Shown here: positions 18,230 through 25,810 of the stretch, piece by piece
Layout of the letters: each line of letters begins with the position of its first letter
How positions within the stretch are numbered: position 1 is the stretch's first letter
DNA from: Lipingzhangella_A rawalii
GTDB lineage: Bacteria; Actinomycetota; Actinomycetes; Streptosporangiales; Streptosporangiaceae
NCBI RefSeq assembly: GCF_031628175.1
Contig: NZ_JAVLVT010000003.1
Span: 1-64,000 of the forward strand
Direction of reading: 5' to 3'
Length of the DNA stretch: 64,000 bases
Position numbers and translations under genes: made by a program
The notes under the pieces: generated by a model
Database searches by the model: none
What the model saw: the letters and a program-made list of their open reading frames with translations, nothing else
What the model was told of the DNA's origin: nothing

Positions 18230-18440
18230 GGGTGTTCAGGGCACCGGTGACCATGTCCAGAAGTACCTGGCGTACCTCGTCACTGGTGAGGACGGCGTAC
18301 AGCACCACGGCGAAGGCGGCGGCAGCCAGTGTGCACAAGGCGTACTCCACCGTGGACATACCCCGGTCCCCAGGGTGGGGACGCGGCGCCGTGGTGGGGT
18401 GGTGGTTGCGGGCCGGCGACGACGGTGCCGGTGTGCGCAT
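18222..18440 (-). CDS. DUF4244 Flp-type pilin
   Basis: 72 residues. GDRGMSTVEYALCTLAAAAFAVVLYAVLTS has the Flp prepilin layout: a Gly before the cut, hydrophobic helix, and Glu at +5. DUF4244 proteins are the major pilin candidates of actinobacterial Tad loci. ATG 18440 has a GAGGGGGAG stretch upstream. No prepilin peptidase (tadV) is seen in the window. It is divergent from the LysR gene. Confidence 0.8.
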   Translation of the reverse strand: MRTPAPSSPARNHHPTTAPRPHPGDRGMSTVEYALCTLAAAAFAVVLYAVLTSDEVRQVLLDMVTGALNTHG

Positions 18441-18608
18441 GACTCCCCCTCGGGTTGGGAACGTCGGATGGACGGACGCGTCGATACGCATCACTGTGCG
18501 ACGTGTCGTGGGGGTGTGCCCACGCGAATCCACCACCTGTGGATGATGTGTCCGAGAAAACCCGGATCCGGGGATGGCAACGAAAGCTGAAGATGCAACG
18601 CTAAGCCT

Positions 18609-19532
18609 GTGGCTGTCTCCCTCGACGCGCTCCGTGCATTCCTGATCGTGTACCGGAGCAGGTGTATGACCGGCGCTGCCGACCAGCTCGACGTCTCCCA
18701 GTCCGCCATCTCCGGCCAGATCCGGCAGCTGGAGCGGGACCTGGGCTACGCGCTGTTCCGGCGGCTGGCCCGCGAGGTTGAGCCCACCCGCGACGCGGAC
18801 CGGCTCGCCCGCCGTCTCGGACCGTCCCTGGACCGCATCGATACCGCGCTCGTTCCCTCGACCTGCCCGGGGGAGCCGGTTCAGGCCGTGCATCTGGGTG
18901 GCCCCACGGAGGTTACGGGAGCCGTTCTCGTCCCCGCGCTGGCCGACCTGGTGCGCGAGGGCCTGCGTGTGACCGTCACACCCGCTCCCGCGGCGGAGCT
19001 GGAGGCGGCGCTCATGGGCGGACGTCTTGACCTCGTGCTCTCTACCCGGCCGTCCACGGACCGGGACCTGGCCTGTGAACACGTCGGTGACTCGGAGCTG
19101 GTGCTCGTCACCCGCTCGGACTTGGCGCATCGTCTCGGTGCGCCGTTGCGTCCGGACGTGCTGCCGCAGGCGCTGCGTGGTGTTCCGATTGTGGGGACCG
19201 GGGCCGGGGCAGGGGCAGGGACGGGGACGGAGCAGGCCCCACTGGCCCAGTACGGAACCCAGGCCGGTATCCCGGTTCCCCAACGCCCCGCCGACTTCAT
19301 GCTCGAGGACCTACGGGCCGTGCGTTCGGCGATTCTCGCCGGCGCCGGGGTTGGTGTGTTGCCGTACTACCTGTGCGGTGGTGATCTGGCGTGCAACGCG
19401 GTGCGGCCCGTGTGTGTGCCGCGGGTTCCGCCCCGGTCCTCGCTGTATCTGACGCGTCGCGTGGACGCGGCACCCGTGTTGGCGGTGGAGACCGTGCGCA
19501 GCCGCATCCTGGGTCAGGGGCGACTGTGGTGA
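18609..19532 (+). CDS. LysR-family transcriptional regulator
   Basis: 307 residues. N-terminal HTH (FLIVYRSRCMTGAADQLDVSQSAISGQIRQLERDLG in parts, about 10-45) and a type 2 periplasmic-binding-like effector domain. A Gly/Ala/Thr run (GTGAGAGAGTGT, near 197-208) is an internal low-complexity loop encoded by GGGGC/A repeats. It sits in the middle of the Tad locus, opposite in direction; as LysR genes often regulate divergent neighbours, the DUF4244/TadE operon is the natural target. GTG start with weak Shine-Dalgarno. Confidence 0.85.
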   Translation: MAVSLDALRAFLIVYRSRCMTGAADQLDVSQSAISGQIRQLERDLGYALFRRLAREVEPTRDADRLARRLGPSLDRIDTALVPSTCPGEPVQAVHLGGPTEVTGAVLVPALADLVREGLRVTVTPAPAAELEAALMGGRLDLVLSTRPSTDRDLACEHVGDSELVLVTRSDLAHRLGAPLRPDVLPQALRGVPIVGTGAGAGAGTGTEQAPLAQYGTQAGIPVPQRPADFMLEDLRAVRSAILAGAGVGVLPYYLCGGDLACNAVRPVCVPRVPPRSSLYLTRRVDAAPVLAVETVRSRILGQGRLW

Positions 19533-19580
19533 TACGGCGGAGGTTCCTCGCCGCAGTTCCGAGGGCGGTGGGCGCAGACC

Positions 19581-20363
19581 TCAGGGCAGGCTCAGCTGAT
19601 CGGCCAGTCCCACCACGAATGGCAGCACACCCAGCAGGAGAAAAGCCGGGAGGAAGCACAGACCAAGCGGCAGCACGACCAGGACTGAGACCCGTTGCGC
19701 CCGGGCCGTGTACTGGGCGCGTAGCCGGTCGCGACACTCCTCGGCGAACGCGGCGAGGGCGTCGGCCGGGGAGGCCCCGGTGGCCCCGGTCCGGGTCAGG
19801 ACCCGCCCCAGCGCCGCCAGTTCGGGAGGATCGCCGGATCGCCCCCAGACCTCGTCGGCGCGGGCGCCGAGGTGCAGCTGCCGGGCAGCCCGCTCCAGCG
19901 ACGCGCCGAGCGGCCCTCCGATCGCCGTCCCCACGGTCGCGAGGGCACCCGCGTGGTGGCTCCCCGCTCGAATCGCCGAGACCAAGAGGTCCACGGCGAT
20001 CGGGAGGTCCGTGCGGATCCGGTGTTGCTGGATCCGGTTCCGGGCGGCGTGCCTGAGGCGGTGCCGGACCCACCCGCCGGCGGCCAGGATCGTTGCCGCC
20101 AGGAGCGCCAGCGGCCAGCCCAGCAGGATTCCGGCCGTCCCCAGCACCGTGGCCGGGATGAGGAGCGAGGCCACACTGGGCCCAGTCCGGAATTCGTGAT
20201 CCGAGATGGGGGCGGGCCGGGCGCAGGCCCGGAGGGCGTGCAGCCGCCGGCTCGCGCACCAGGTGGTCGTCGCGGGGAGCAGCACGACGGCCACCGCGGC
20301 GACGACCGTGACCCCCGCGGCGAGGTTGGACAGGTTGGGGACGAGGGCCGGGGCGGGGGTCAC
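19581..20363 (-). CDS. tadC: Type II secretion F-domain protein TadC
   Basis: 260 residues. Membrane segments near the N-terminus (about 15-32, 60-95) and C-terminus (about 225-255) flank a cytosolic T2SSF domain with RTDLPIAVDLLVSAIRAGSHHAGAL. Inner-membrane platform of the Tad pilus. GTG 20363 overlaps the tadB stop (GTGA); GGAAGG is upstream. Confidence 0.82.
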   Translation of the reverse strand: MTPAPALVPNLSNLAAGVTVVAAVAVVLLPATTTWCASRRLHALRACARPAPISDHEFRTGPSVASLLIPATVLGTAGILLGWPLALLAATILAAGGWVRHRLRHAARNRIQQHRIRTDLPIAVDLLVSAIRAGSHHAGALATVGTAIGGPLGASLERAARQLHLGARADEVWGRSGDPPELAALGRVLTRTGATGASPADALAAFAEECRDRLRAQYTARAQRVSVLVVLPLGLCFLPAFLLLGVLPFVVGLADQLSLP

Positions 20364-21136
20364 CGTTGGTCCTTCCACCACGAGGCCGCCTGCCCGGGGG
20401 CGAGCGCACCACGGACCATGCGCCTGGTCCAGTACAGGCCGGCCAGGTCGAGACCGAGGCCGACGCACAGGAGGACGAGCCCCGTAGGCGTGGTGAGGAG
20501 AAACTCCAGTGGTTTCGCTCCCGTCGCGGTGGCGAGAGCCAGCCCCAGGATGGGGAGGAGGGAGACCAGCAGTGCCGTAGCTCGGGGCCCGGCGAGCTGG
20601 GCCCGAAGTTCTCGGCGGTTCGCCTGTTCGGCCGCCAAGCCCACCCCGAGCTGGGTCACCGCGTCGGCGAGTGAGCCGCCCGCTGTGGCGGCGACCCGCC
20701 AGCACGCCGCCAGGTGGCACAGTCCCTCTGCGCCGGGCCGCAGTGCGCAGCGGTGGAGTTCCGGCACGGGATCGTGCCCGGCCGCAGCGGAACCCCGCAG
20801 GACGGCCAGTTCGGAGCGTCCTCGTTCGGCGAGGCTGTCCACCGCTGCGGCAAGTCCGGATGCGGGTGGATGGCCCGCCCGCAGTTCCCCGGCCAGTGCC
20901 TGACACAGTTCCACCACATACTGGGCGCGGTCCCAGGCCGTGCGCTGGGACCGCGCCCGCAGCCGGGACGACACCACCTCCCGCCAGGTTCCGCATCCAG
21001 GTTGCCGTGTCTGCCGGCGGGTCGTCCCCGCGCGCAGGACCCGCAGTCGGTGCTGGGCCGGATCGGGCGTCGTGTCCAGGAGAAGCAGGGCCGCACCCGC
21101 GACGGCCGTAAGGGTGAGGCCCGTCGCTGTGCTCAC
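20360..21136 (-). CDS. tadB: Type II secretion F-domain protein TadB
   Basis: 258 residues, same overall design as TadC: an N-terminal membrane helix, a T2SSF helical domain with VVELCQALAGELRAGHPP and LCHLAACWRVAATAGGSLADAV, and two C-terminal helices. GTG 21136 with GGGGAGG 7 bases upstream, overlapping the tadA stop. It should pair with TadC as the pilus platform. Confidence 0.82.
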   Translation of the reverse strand: MSTATGLTLTAVAGAALLLLDTTPDPAQHRLRVLRAGTTRRQTRQPGCGTWREVVSSRLRARSQRTAWDRAQYVVELCQALAGELRAGHPPASGLAAAVDSLAERGRSELAVLRGSAAAGHDPVPELHRCALRPGAEGLCHLAACWRVAATAGGSLADAVTQLGVGLAAEQANRRELRAQLAGPRATALLVSLLPILGLALATATGAKPLEFLLTTPTGLVLLCVGLGLDLAGLYWTRRMVRGALAPGQAASWWKDQR

Positions 21137-22332
21137 TGTTCGGCCTCCCCGGGCTCGGGGGCCTGCGGCCACCAGCGCCCCAGACGGTGGGCGAGTTGGG
21201 TCTGACCCGGCCCCGGCCGGCTCTCCCCGTCGTCGTGAAAGCGCACCGCGGGTACGGCACGGACCAGGTCGCCGTCGTCGCGGGTGAGAACGCACAGTTC
21301 GGTGAGGCGGCGTCGTCCTGTGGTGGTGCGGCTCAGGTGGGCCACCACGGCGCGGGCGGCAGCCAGCTGACTGTGCACCGCCTCCCGGCTCAGCCCGGCG
21401 GCACACCCCAGGGCCTCGATCCGCGCGGGGACGTCCGTGGCCGCGTTGGCGTGCAGGGTGGACACGCCCCCCTCGTGGCCGGTGTTGAGTGCGGCGAGCA
21501 GGGAGACGACCTCCGCGCCACGTGCCTCACCCACCACCAGACGATCCGGCCGCATACGCAGGCCCTGACGAACCAGATGCTCGACCGTGACACTGCCGCT
21601 ACCCTCCACGTTCGGCGGGCGAGCCTCCAGCCGGACCACGTGCGGGTGATCGGGCCGAAGCTCGGTGGAGTCCTCGATGAGCACCAGCCGTTCCGTGGGC
21701 GACACCAGGCCCAAGAGGGCGTTGAGTAGGGTCGTCTTTCCAGTACCCGTGCCACCGGAGACCAGGAGCGTGGTCCGGGTGGCAACGAGCCCGTGCAGGA
21801 GCTGCGCTCCGAACCGGCCAAGGCCTCCCCGACTCCTCAGCTCGTCCAGGGACAGCCCTCTACGGTGGGGAAGGCGCAGGGACAGGCAGGTGCCGTCCCG
21901 GGCGACCGGGTGCAGGACCGCGTGCAGGCGTACCCCGTTGTCCAGCTGTGCATCGACCCAGGGCGAGGCCGCGTCCAGGCGCCGTCCCGCCTGTGCCGCG
22001 AGACGCTGCGCCAGGTCGCGGACCTGGGCCTCGTCGGTGAAGGTGATCTCGGGCTTTCTGCGCAGGCCGGTTCCGTCGTCCACCCATACCGGTCCGGCGC
22101 CGTTCACCAGGATGTCGGTGGTGGCCGGGTCCTCGAGGAGGGGTTCCAGTGGGCCGGCCCCGGTCAGGTCCGCCCGCAGGGTCCGTACCGTGTCCAGGAC
22201 TTCGGCGCTTCCCAACACCCCGCCCTCGGCGCGGAGGGCTGCGGCGACCCGCGACGGGCTGGGCTCGGCGGCCTCGCGGGCGAGTCGACGACGCACGGCC
22301 GCCAGCACGCCGGGCGCGGGTGCGGTATTCAC
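21133..22332 (-). CDS. tadA: TadA/CpaF secretion ATPase
   Basis: 399 residues. Type II/IV secretion hexameric ATPase that powers pilus assembly. Walker A GGTGTGKTT (near 190), the Asp box LIEDSTELRP, the Walker B region RPDRLVVGEARGAE and the His box GHEGGVSTLHAN are intact. GTG 22332 overlaps the ssd stop by 4 bases. Confidence 0.9.
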   Translation of the reverse strand: MNTAPAPGVLAAVRRRLAREAAEPSPSRVAAALRAEGGVLGSAEVLDTVRTLRADLTGAGPLEPLLEDPATTDILVNGAGPVWVDDGTGLRRKPEITFTDEAQVRDLAQRLAAQAGRRLDAASPWVDAQLDNGVRLHAVLHPVARDGTCLSLRLPHRRGLSLDELRSRGGLGRFGAQLLHGLVATRTTLLVSGGTGTGKTTLLNALLGLVSPTERLVLIEDSTELRPDHPHVVRLEARPPNVEGSGSVTVEHLVRQGLRMRPDRLVVGEARGAEVVSLLAALNTGHEGGVSTLHANAATDVPARIEALGCAAGLSREAVHSQLAAARAVVAHLSRTTTGRRRLTELCVLTRDDGDLVRAVPAVRFHDDGESRPGPGQTQLAHRLGRWWPQAPEPGEAEQ

Positions 22333-23432
22333 GAAGACACCCCCGCCGGGCTGAGCTCGGCCACCAGCTGGGTGGCCAGAGTTCGCAGCGGTGAGCGGGC
22401 CCGGCTTGCCGGAACATCCCCCCGGTCGAGCAGCCGCTCCAAGCCCGGTTCCGGAGTCAGCTCCCCGGCCAGGGGGATACCGGCCGATCCCGCCACCACG
22501 TCCGCGTCCAGCCCGCCGGTCGGGCGGGAGCGTACGACGGCCCGAAGTCGTGTGGTGCGCCCACGCAGGTCCCGGGCCAGGCGGCTCGCCGCGATCGTGG
22601 ACCGGACGTCGGCGGGAATGACCACGAACACGGACCCGGCCTGCCGCAGGACCTCCTCGGTGGCCGGGGCGCAGCTGCGTGGGAGGTCGGCGACGACGAG
22701 TTCGGTGCCGCGGGTAGCCGCACCGAGTATGGACCGCATGGCCTGGGCGGGAATGGGTGTCGTCGCATCGTGGGACCAGGTGAGCAGGGCCATGCCGTGG
22801 ACGTGAGGGAGGGCGTTCCACAGGGCTTTGGGGCTGATGCGGCCCTGGCGCTCGGTCAATTCGCCCCACCGGGCGCCGGAGGCGTGTTCCTCCCCCAGAA
22901 CGAGGTCCAGGCCGCCACCGACGGGGTCGACGTCGATCAGGAGTGTGCGCAGCCCGGCACGGGTTCCCGCCATCGCCAGGGCCACGGCCAGCAGGCTCGC
23001 GCCGGCCCCACCCCGCCCGGCCATCACCCCCACCACGGGAGCCGCGGGTGCGCGCCCTTCGACGGCTTCGGCGATGATCTCGGTCAGTTCCTCGTTGTCC
23101 GCGGGCAGGGTGTACACGTTGTGTGCCCCCAGTCGGACCGCCTGCTGCCAGATCTCGTCCGGTGGTGAGCCGGCCGTTTCGGAACGTCGCGCGAGGACCA
23201 GGTTGGGATGGCGGTCCGGGAGCACCAGGCTGGGAGCCAAGTCGGTGCCGACCACCACCAGCGGTGTCTCCGGGGTGTGTAGGGCGTGCGATGGCGTGTG
23301 GGCCACACTCGCCTGGACGTCGGCGGCGGCGGTGAGCTGGAGGAGCTGGTCCAGGAGCGTGCCATCGTCGGTGACCAGCAGTGGCCGTACGTTTGGGGGT
23401 GGTGCGTCGGGCGGGGCCGGGGTGGTGGACAT
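22329..23432 (-). CDS. ssd: Septum-site-determining-like / CpaE-like protein (Ssd)
   Basis: 367 residues. A receiver-like N-terminal part (VRPLLVTDDGTLLDQLL) and a MinD/CpaE-type ATPase part (GVMAGRGGAGASLLAVALA, LLIDVDPVGGGLDLVLG). The P-loop reads GRGGAGAS: the Lys-Thr of a standard Walker A is replaced, as in actinobacterial Ssd proteins. Ssd (Rv3660c, SCO3557) is linked to septation and heads the Tad operon, where a CpaE role in pilus localisation is expected. Confidence 0.83.
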   Translation of the reverse strand: MSTTPAPPDAPPPNVRPLLVTDDGTLLDQLLQLTAAADVQASVAHTPSHALHTPETPLVVVGTDLAPSLVLPDRHPNLVLARRSETAGSPPDEIWQQAVRLGAHNVYTLPADNEELTEIIAEAVEGRAPAAPVVGVMAGRGGAGASLLAVALAMAGTRAGLRTLLIDVDPVGGGLDLVLGEEHASGARWGELTERQGRISPKALWNALPHVHGMALLTWSHDATTPIPAQAMRSILGAATRGTELVVADLPRSCAPATEEVLRQAGSVFVVIPADVRSTIAASRLARDLRGRTTRLRAVVRSRPTGGLDADVVAGSAGIPLAGELTPEPGLERLLDRGDVPASRARSPLRTLATQLVAELSPAGVSS

Positions 23433-23601
23433 CGGTGCCTCCTGCCGCGGTTGGCGCGGGACGTGCGAGGTAACGCATTAGAGCCGATCCGCGCGCACAA
23501 CAGCCAGGCAGAATGTCGGGGCTGTGGAACAGTGTCGCCGGGCGCCCGTGCCGACCCCGCCCAGGCTTCCCCGCCGGCCGCGGGCTTCCTACGATGGTCG
23601 G

Positions 23602-24207
23602 GTGACACTCTCCGCCGAGCTACACGAATATGGCGCCCCCCACGTGCGGGCGCAGCTGGAACACCCCACGGTCGCCGGGATCCGACGTGGGGATCTTCCC
23701 GAGACCAGCTTTCGCTCCTGGCTGGAACAGGACTACCTGTTCCTGCTGGACTACGTCCGGGTCTTCAGCCGTCTCGCCTGGCAGGCACCGGCCGAACATC
23801 TCGGCGACCTTGTGGATCTCGCCCACGCCACCTGGCACGAGGAACTCGACCTGCACCGTTCCCTGGCCGCGGAGTTCCACGCCGATCTCGAGGGGGCACA
23901 GAAGGCGGCCCCGTGCCGGGCCTACACGGATTTCCTGCTCACGTCCGCGGCGAACTACGCCGAGGGGTTGGTCGCGCTGTATCCCTGCATGTGGGGATAC
24001 TCGTCGCTGGGGCAGATTCTCGCCGAGGATCCGCCCGAGGACACCCGCTACCGCACCTGGATCGATACCTATGCCGACCCGGGATTTGCCGAACTCACGC
24101 AGCGGATCGCCCAGATGATCGACGAGTGCGAGATCGACCGTGATCGCGCTCGCGCCCTGTTCGAGGAAGGCATGCGCCACGAGTTGGAGTTCTGGAACCT
24201 TCCCTGA
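23602..24207 (+). CDS. tenA: TenA/THI-4 family protein (thiaminase II-like)
   Basis: 201 residues, all helical. TenA features include FRSWLEQDYLFLLDYVRVF, an HEELDLH pair of acids, YPCMWGYSSLG with a Cys, and the C-terminal HELEFWN Glu. The family hydrolyses aminopyrimidines from degraded thiamine, returning HMP to thiamine salvage. There is no TPP riboswitch or thi gene nearby. GTG start at 23602. Gene calls with an upstream ORF extension are less likely, as the region is the divergent promoter with ssd. Confidence 0.8.
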   Translation: MTLSAELHEYGAPHVRAQLEHPTVAGIRRGDLPETSFRSWLEQDYLFLLDYVRVFSRLAWQAPAEHLGDLVDLAHATWHEELDLHRSLAAEFHADLEGAQKAAPCRAYTDFLLTSAANYAEGLVALYPCMWGYSSLGQILAEDPPEDTRYRTWIDTYADPGFAELTQRIAQMIDECEIDRDRARALFEEGMRHELEFWNLP

Positions 24208-24215
24208 GGTAGGTG

Positions 24216-24247
24216 ACGGCCCCCGCCGGGGGGAGAGCGGGGGCCGT
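24216..24247 (+). terminator. Terminator of tenA
   Basis: ACGGCCCCCGC/GCGGGGGCCGT perfect 11-bp stem with a 10-base loop, 8 bases after the tenA stop. Confidence 0.8.
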
Positions 24248-24255
24248 CTGACGGT

Positions 24256-24279
24256 CCGGCTCCGGGGGGGTAGAGCCGG
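24256..24279 (+). terminator. Second hairpin after tenA
   Basis: CCGGCTC/GAGCCGG stem, followed after 5 bases by TTTT. May act with the first hairpin as a tandem terminator. Confidence 0.45.
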
Positions 24280-24411
24280 CTCCGTTTTCCAGGGAGGGTT
24301 CTCGGAGGCGGCGAAGGCACGCACGGGCGAACCTGCCGGCGCACGTACGGGGACGGACCTCAGGGTCCACGGACAGTCACACCGCGGTTGCCGGCGCGCG
24401 CGCCGCCGCAA

Positions 24412-24460
24412 CTAAGGTAGCAAAGCTAGCACGTAACGTTAGCACGGATAGCGAACTAAT
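24412..24460. promoter_or_regulatory. AT-richer regulatory stretch with TAGCACG repeats
   Basis: Locally low GC with two close copies of (C/T)TAGCACG and the palindrome TAACGTTA between them. It lies about 60 bases upstream of the structured RNA candidate, so it may hold an operator for it. Confidence 0.35.
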
Positions 24461-24522
24461 GCCCGTTGCGGTGCTGACGCTGCGTGCACCCCCTTTTCAA
24501 AACGCCCGATAGGACGTAGAAA

Positions 24523-24716
24523 GGAATTAGCAGGTGGGAGCGCCCACCAGGGACATGGCAGCCGGGTACCCACGCGTCACCACGCCGTAAGAGGCCCGTC
24601 TGAACACAGGTAGTACCTGGTCAGAATTGCGAATGCACGCATGTTAACCCGGACTGACATGGTGAAAGGCGGCGTCTCGACCGAGTGCGCGAAACTCCTT
24701 GTCGGGACGCCGTCCC
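24523..24716 (+). ncRNA. ssrS: Candidate 6S RNA (structured intergenic RNA)
   Basis: About 194 bases, ends approximate. Distant segments pair to form a rod: CATG 24554-24557 with 24658-24661, CAG 24559-24561 with CTG 24654-24656, CCGGGT 24562-24567 with ACCCGG 24647-24652. The rod then opens into an asymmetric bubble (about 24570-24598 against 24626-24646) and closes with the hairpin TCTGA/TCAGA plus CAGG/CCTG (24599-24625). This is the 6S RNA plan, mimicking an open promoter. A -10-like TAGGAC lies at 24510-24515 and a terminator-like stem GGCGTC..GACGCC at 24672-24711. Location matches the 6S-like scr3559 of S. coelicolor, which lies beside the orthologue of the next gene. I see no riboswitch consensus. 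Strand and ends are inferred. Confidence 0.55.
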
Positions 24717-24752
24717 CATGTGCGGCGCCTACGTTCTGTGACCGTTGGTAGG

Positions 24753-25658
24753 TCAGCCGCGCATCAGTGCCTCACACGTCGCCAGGGTCTCCCGGGCTCC
24801 GCTGGCGACAGCCTCGGAACAGTGCGCGATCCACTGGCTGATGCCCTCCGGTGTCCCGGACCGATACGCCGCCAGGGCCGTCCGGTACTGCTGAAGGTCC
24901 TGCGCGTGCCCGATCTCCGTGGGCGCGAGCGCCTTGGGGTCCAGACCCAGATCGATGAGGGTGAGCCGTTCCGCCGCCCGGGCCACCAGTCCATCTCCCC
25001 AGCCGAATGGCCGCAGCACCATCAATTCGCCGTGCACCACGGAACTCGTCACCAGTGCTGGCGCCGCACTGCGGGTCGAGACCAGCTGTCCGAGAGCCTG
25101 GAGCCGCGCGGTGAGTTCGGCGGAGGCTGGCGGTTCGCCCAGCGGGCCGTCCGCGGCGGTCGTGGATTCGAGATCAACCACCGGCGGCGCATGGCCGGCC
25201 TCGCGGGGGCGGCCGAGGTGCTCCGGGGCGACCAGGTCCGCCGCCGCCAGGGTGTGCAGCCGAGCCAGGACCTGTCGCGGTGCGGTACTCCACGTCTGGA
25301 CCAGCGGCCCCAGGTCTCCGTAGATACGCAGCGCTCCCCGAACCCGCGCGTCGGTGGTGCCTCCGTCTGTCGTGGCCACGGTGCCAGCGCCGTCGGCCGC
25401 GTCGTCGGGATGCCGTTCGCCCGTCTCCCCGGTGTCTGCCGCTCCCTGGGCCCGCAGCACCTCCAGGGGTACGTCGGCGCCGGCCAGGGCGGCCGAGGCG
25501 CGAGCCCCCCGAAGCGTTGCCTCCATCGCAACATCGCTTCCCCTGCGCCGCAGCACCCGGTGCCCGAACAGCCGGTCCACGGTGGTGCGCGCGTGCTGCA
25601 CGGCCTCCTGCACGGCGGGGAGTTCCGCGATGCGGGCCAGGGGATCCACGTTGCTCAT
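24753..25658 (-). CDS. Fic-fold-like protein (SCO3559-like)
   Basis: 301 residues; conserved in actinomycetes upstream of acs and usually named oxidoreductase or Fic protein. Near residues 209-227 it reads HGELMVLRPFGWGDGLVAR, which parallels the Fic motif HPFxDGNGRxxR, but the second Gly-Arg of the anion-binding part is changed (GDGLVAR) and HPF is split. An N-terminal VMRRR-like GHRVLRRRG and a variable acidic insertion (about 72-104) are seen. AMP transfer by this protein is doubtful. ATG at 25658; it is divergent from acs. Confidence 0.65.
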   Translation of the reverse strand: MSNVDPLARIAELPAVQEAVQHARTTVDRLFGHRVLRRRGSDVAMEATLRGARASAALAGADVPLEVLRAQGAADTGETGERHPDDAADGAGTVATTDGGTTDARVRGALRIYGDLGPLVQTWSTAPRQVLARLHTLAAADLVAPEHLGRPREAGHAPPVVDLESTTAADGPLGEPPASAELTARLQALGQLVSTRSAAPALVTSSVVHGELMVLRPFGWGDGLVARAAERLTLIDLGLDPKALAPTEIGHAQDLQQYRTALAAYRSGTPEGISQWIAHCSEAVASGARETLATCEALMRG

Positions 25659-25722
25659 TCCTCGTACTCTATGTCCTCCCCCATCCCTGGCTCTGACGGG
25701 TCAGGGGTTGTAGCGTTCCCCT

Positions 25723-25738
25723 TGTGAGTGGCGTCACG
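25723..25738. promoter_or_regulatory. Crp-like operator upstream of acs
   Basis: TGTGAGTGGCGTCACG matches TGTGA-N6-TCACA except the last base. It lies 73 bases before the acs start, between acs and the divergent Fic-like gene. Acs is a known Crp target in several bacteria. Confidence 0.6.
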
Positions 25739-25810
25739 TGCCCGCTCGGCTGAACGGGACAGTCGTCGGGTGGACCTACAACGACCCCTCTAGAACTAAG
25801 GAGCACGACC

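Noticed and set aside
24480..24720. A riboswitch (ydaO/c-di-AMP, TPP or cobalamin) in the structured gap
   Set aside because: GGGTACCC and a few other words recall c-di-AMP leaders, but the conserved blocks are not in order, and the fold fits a 6S rod better.
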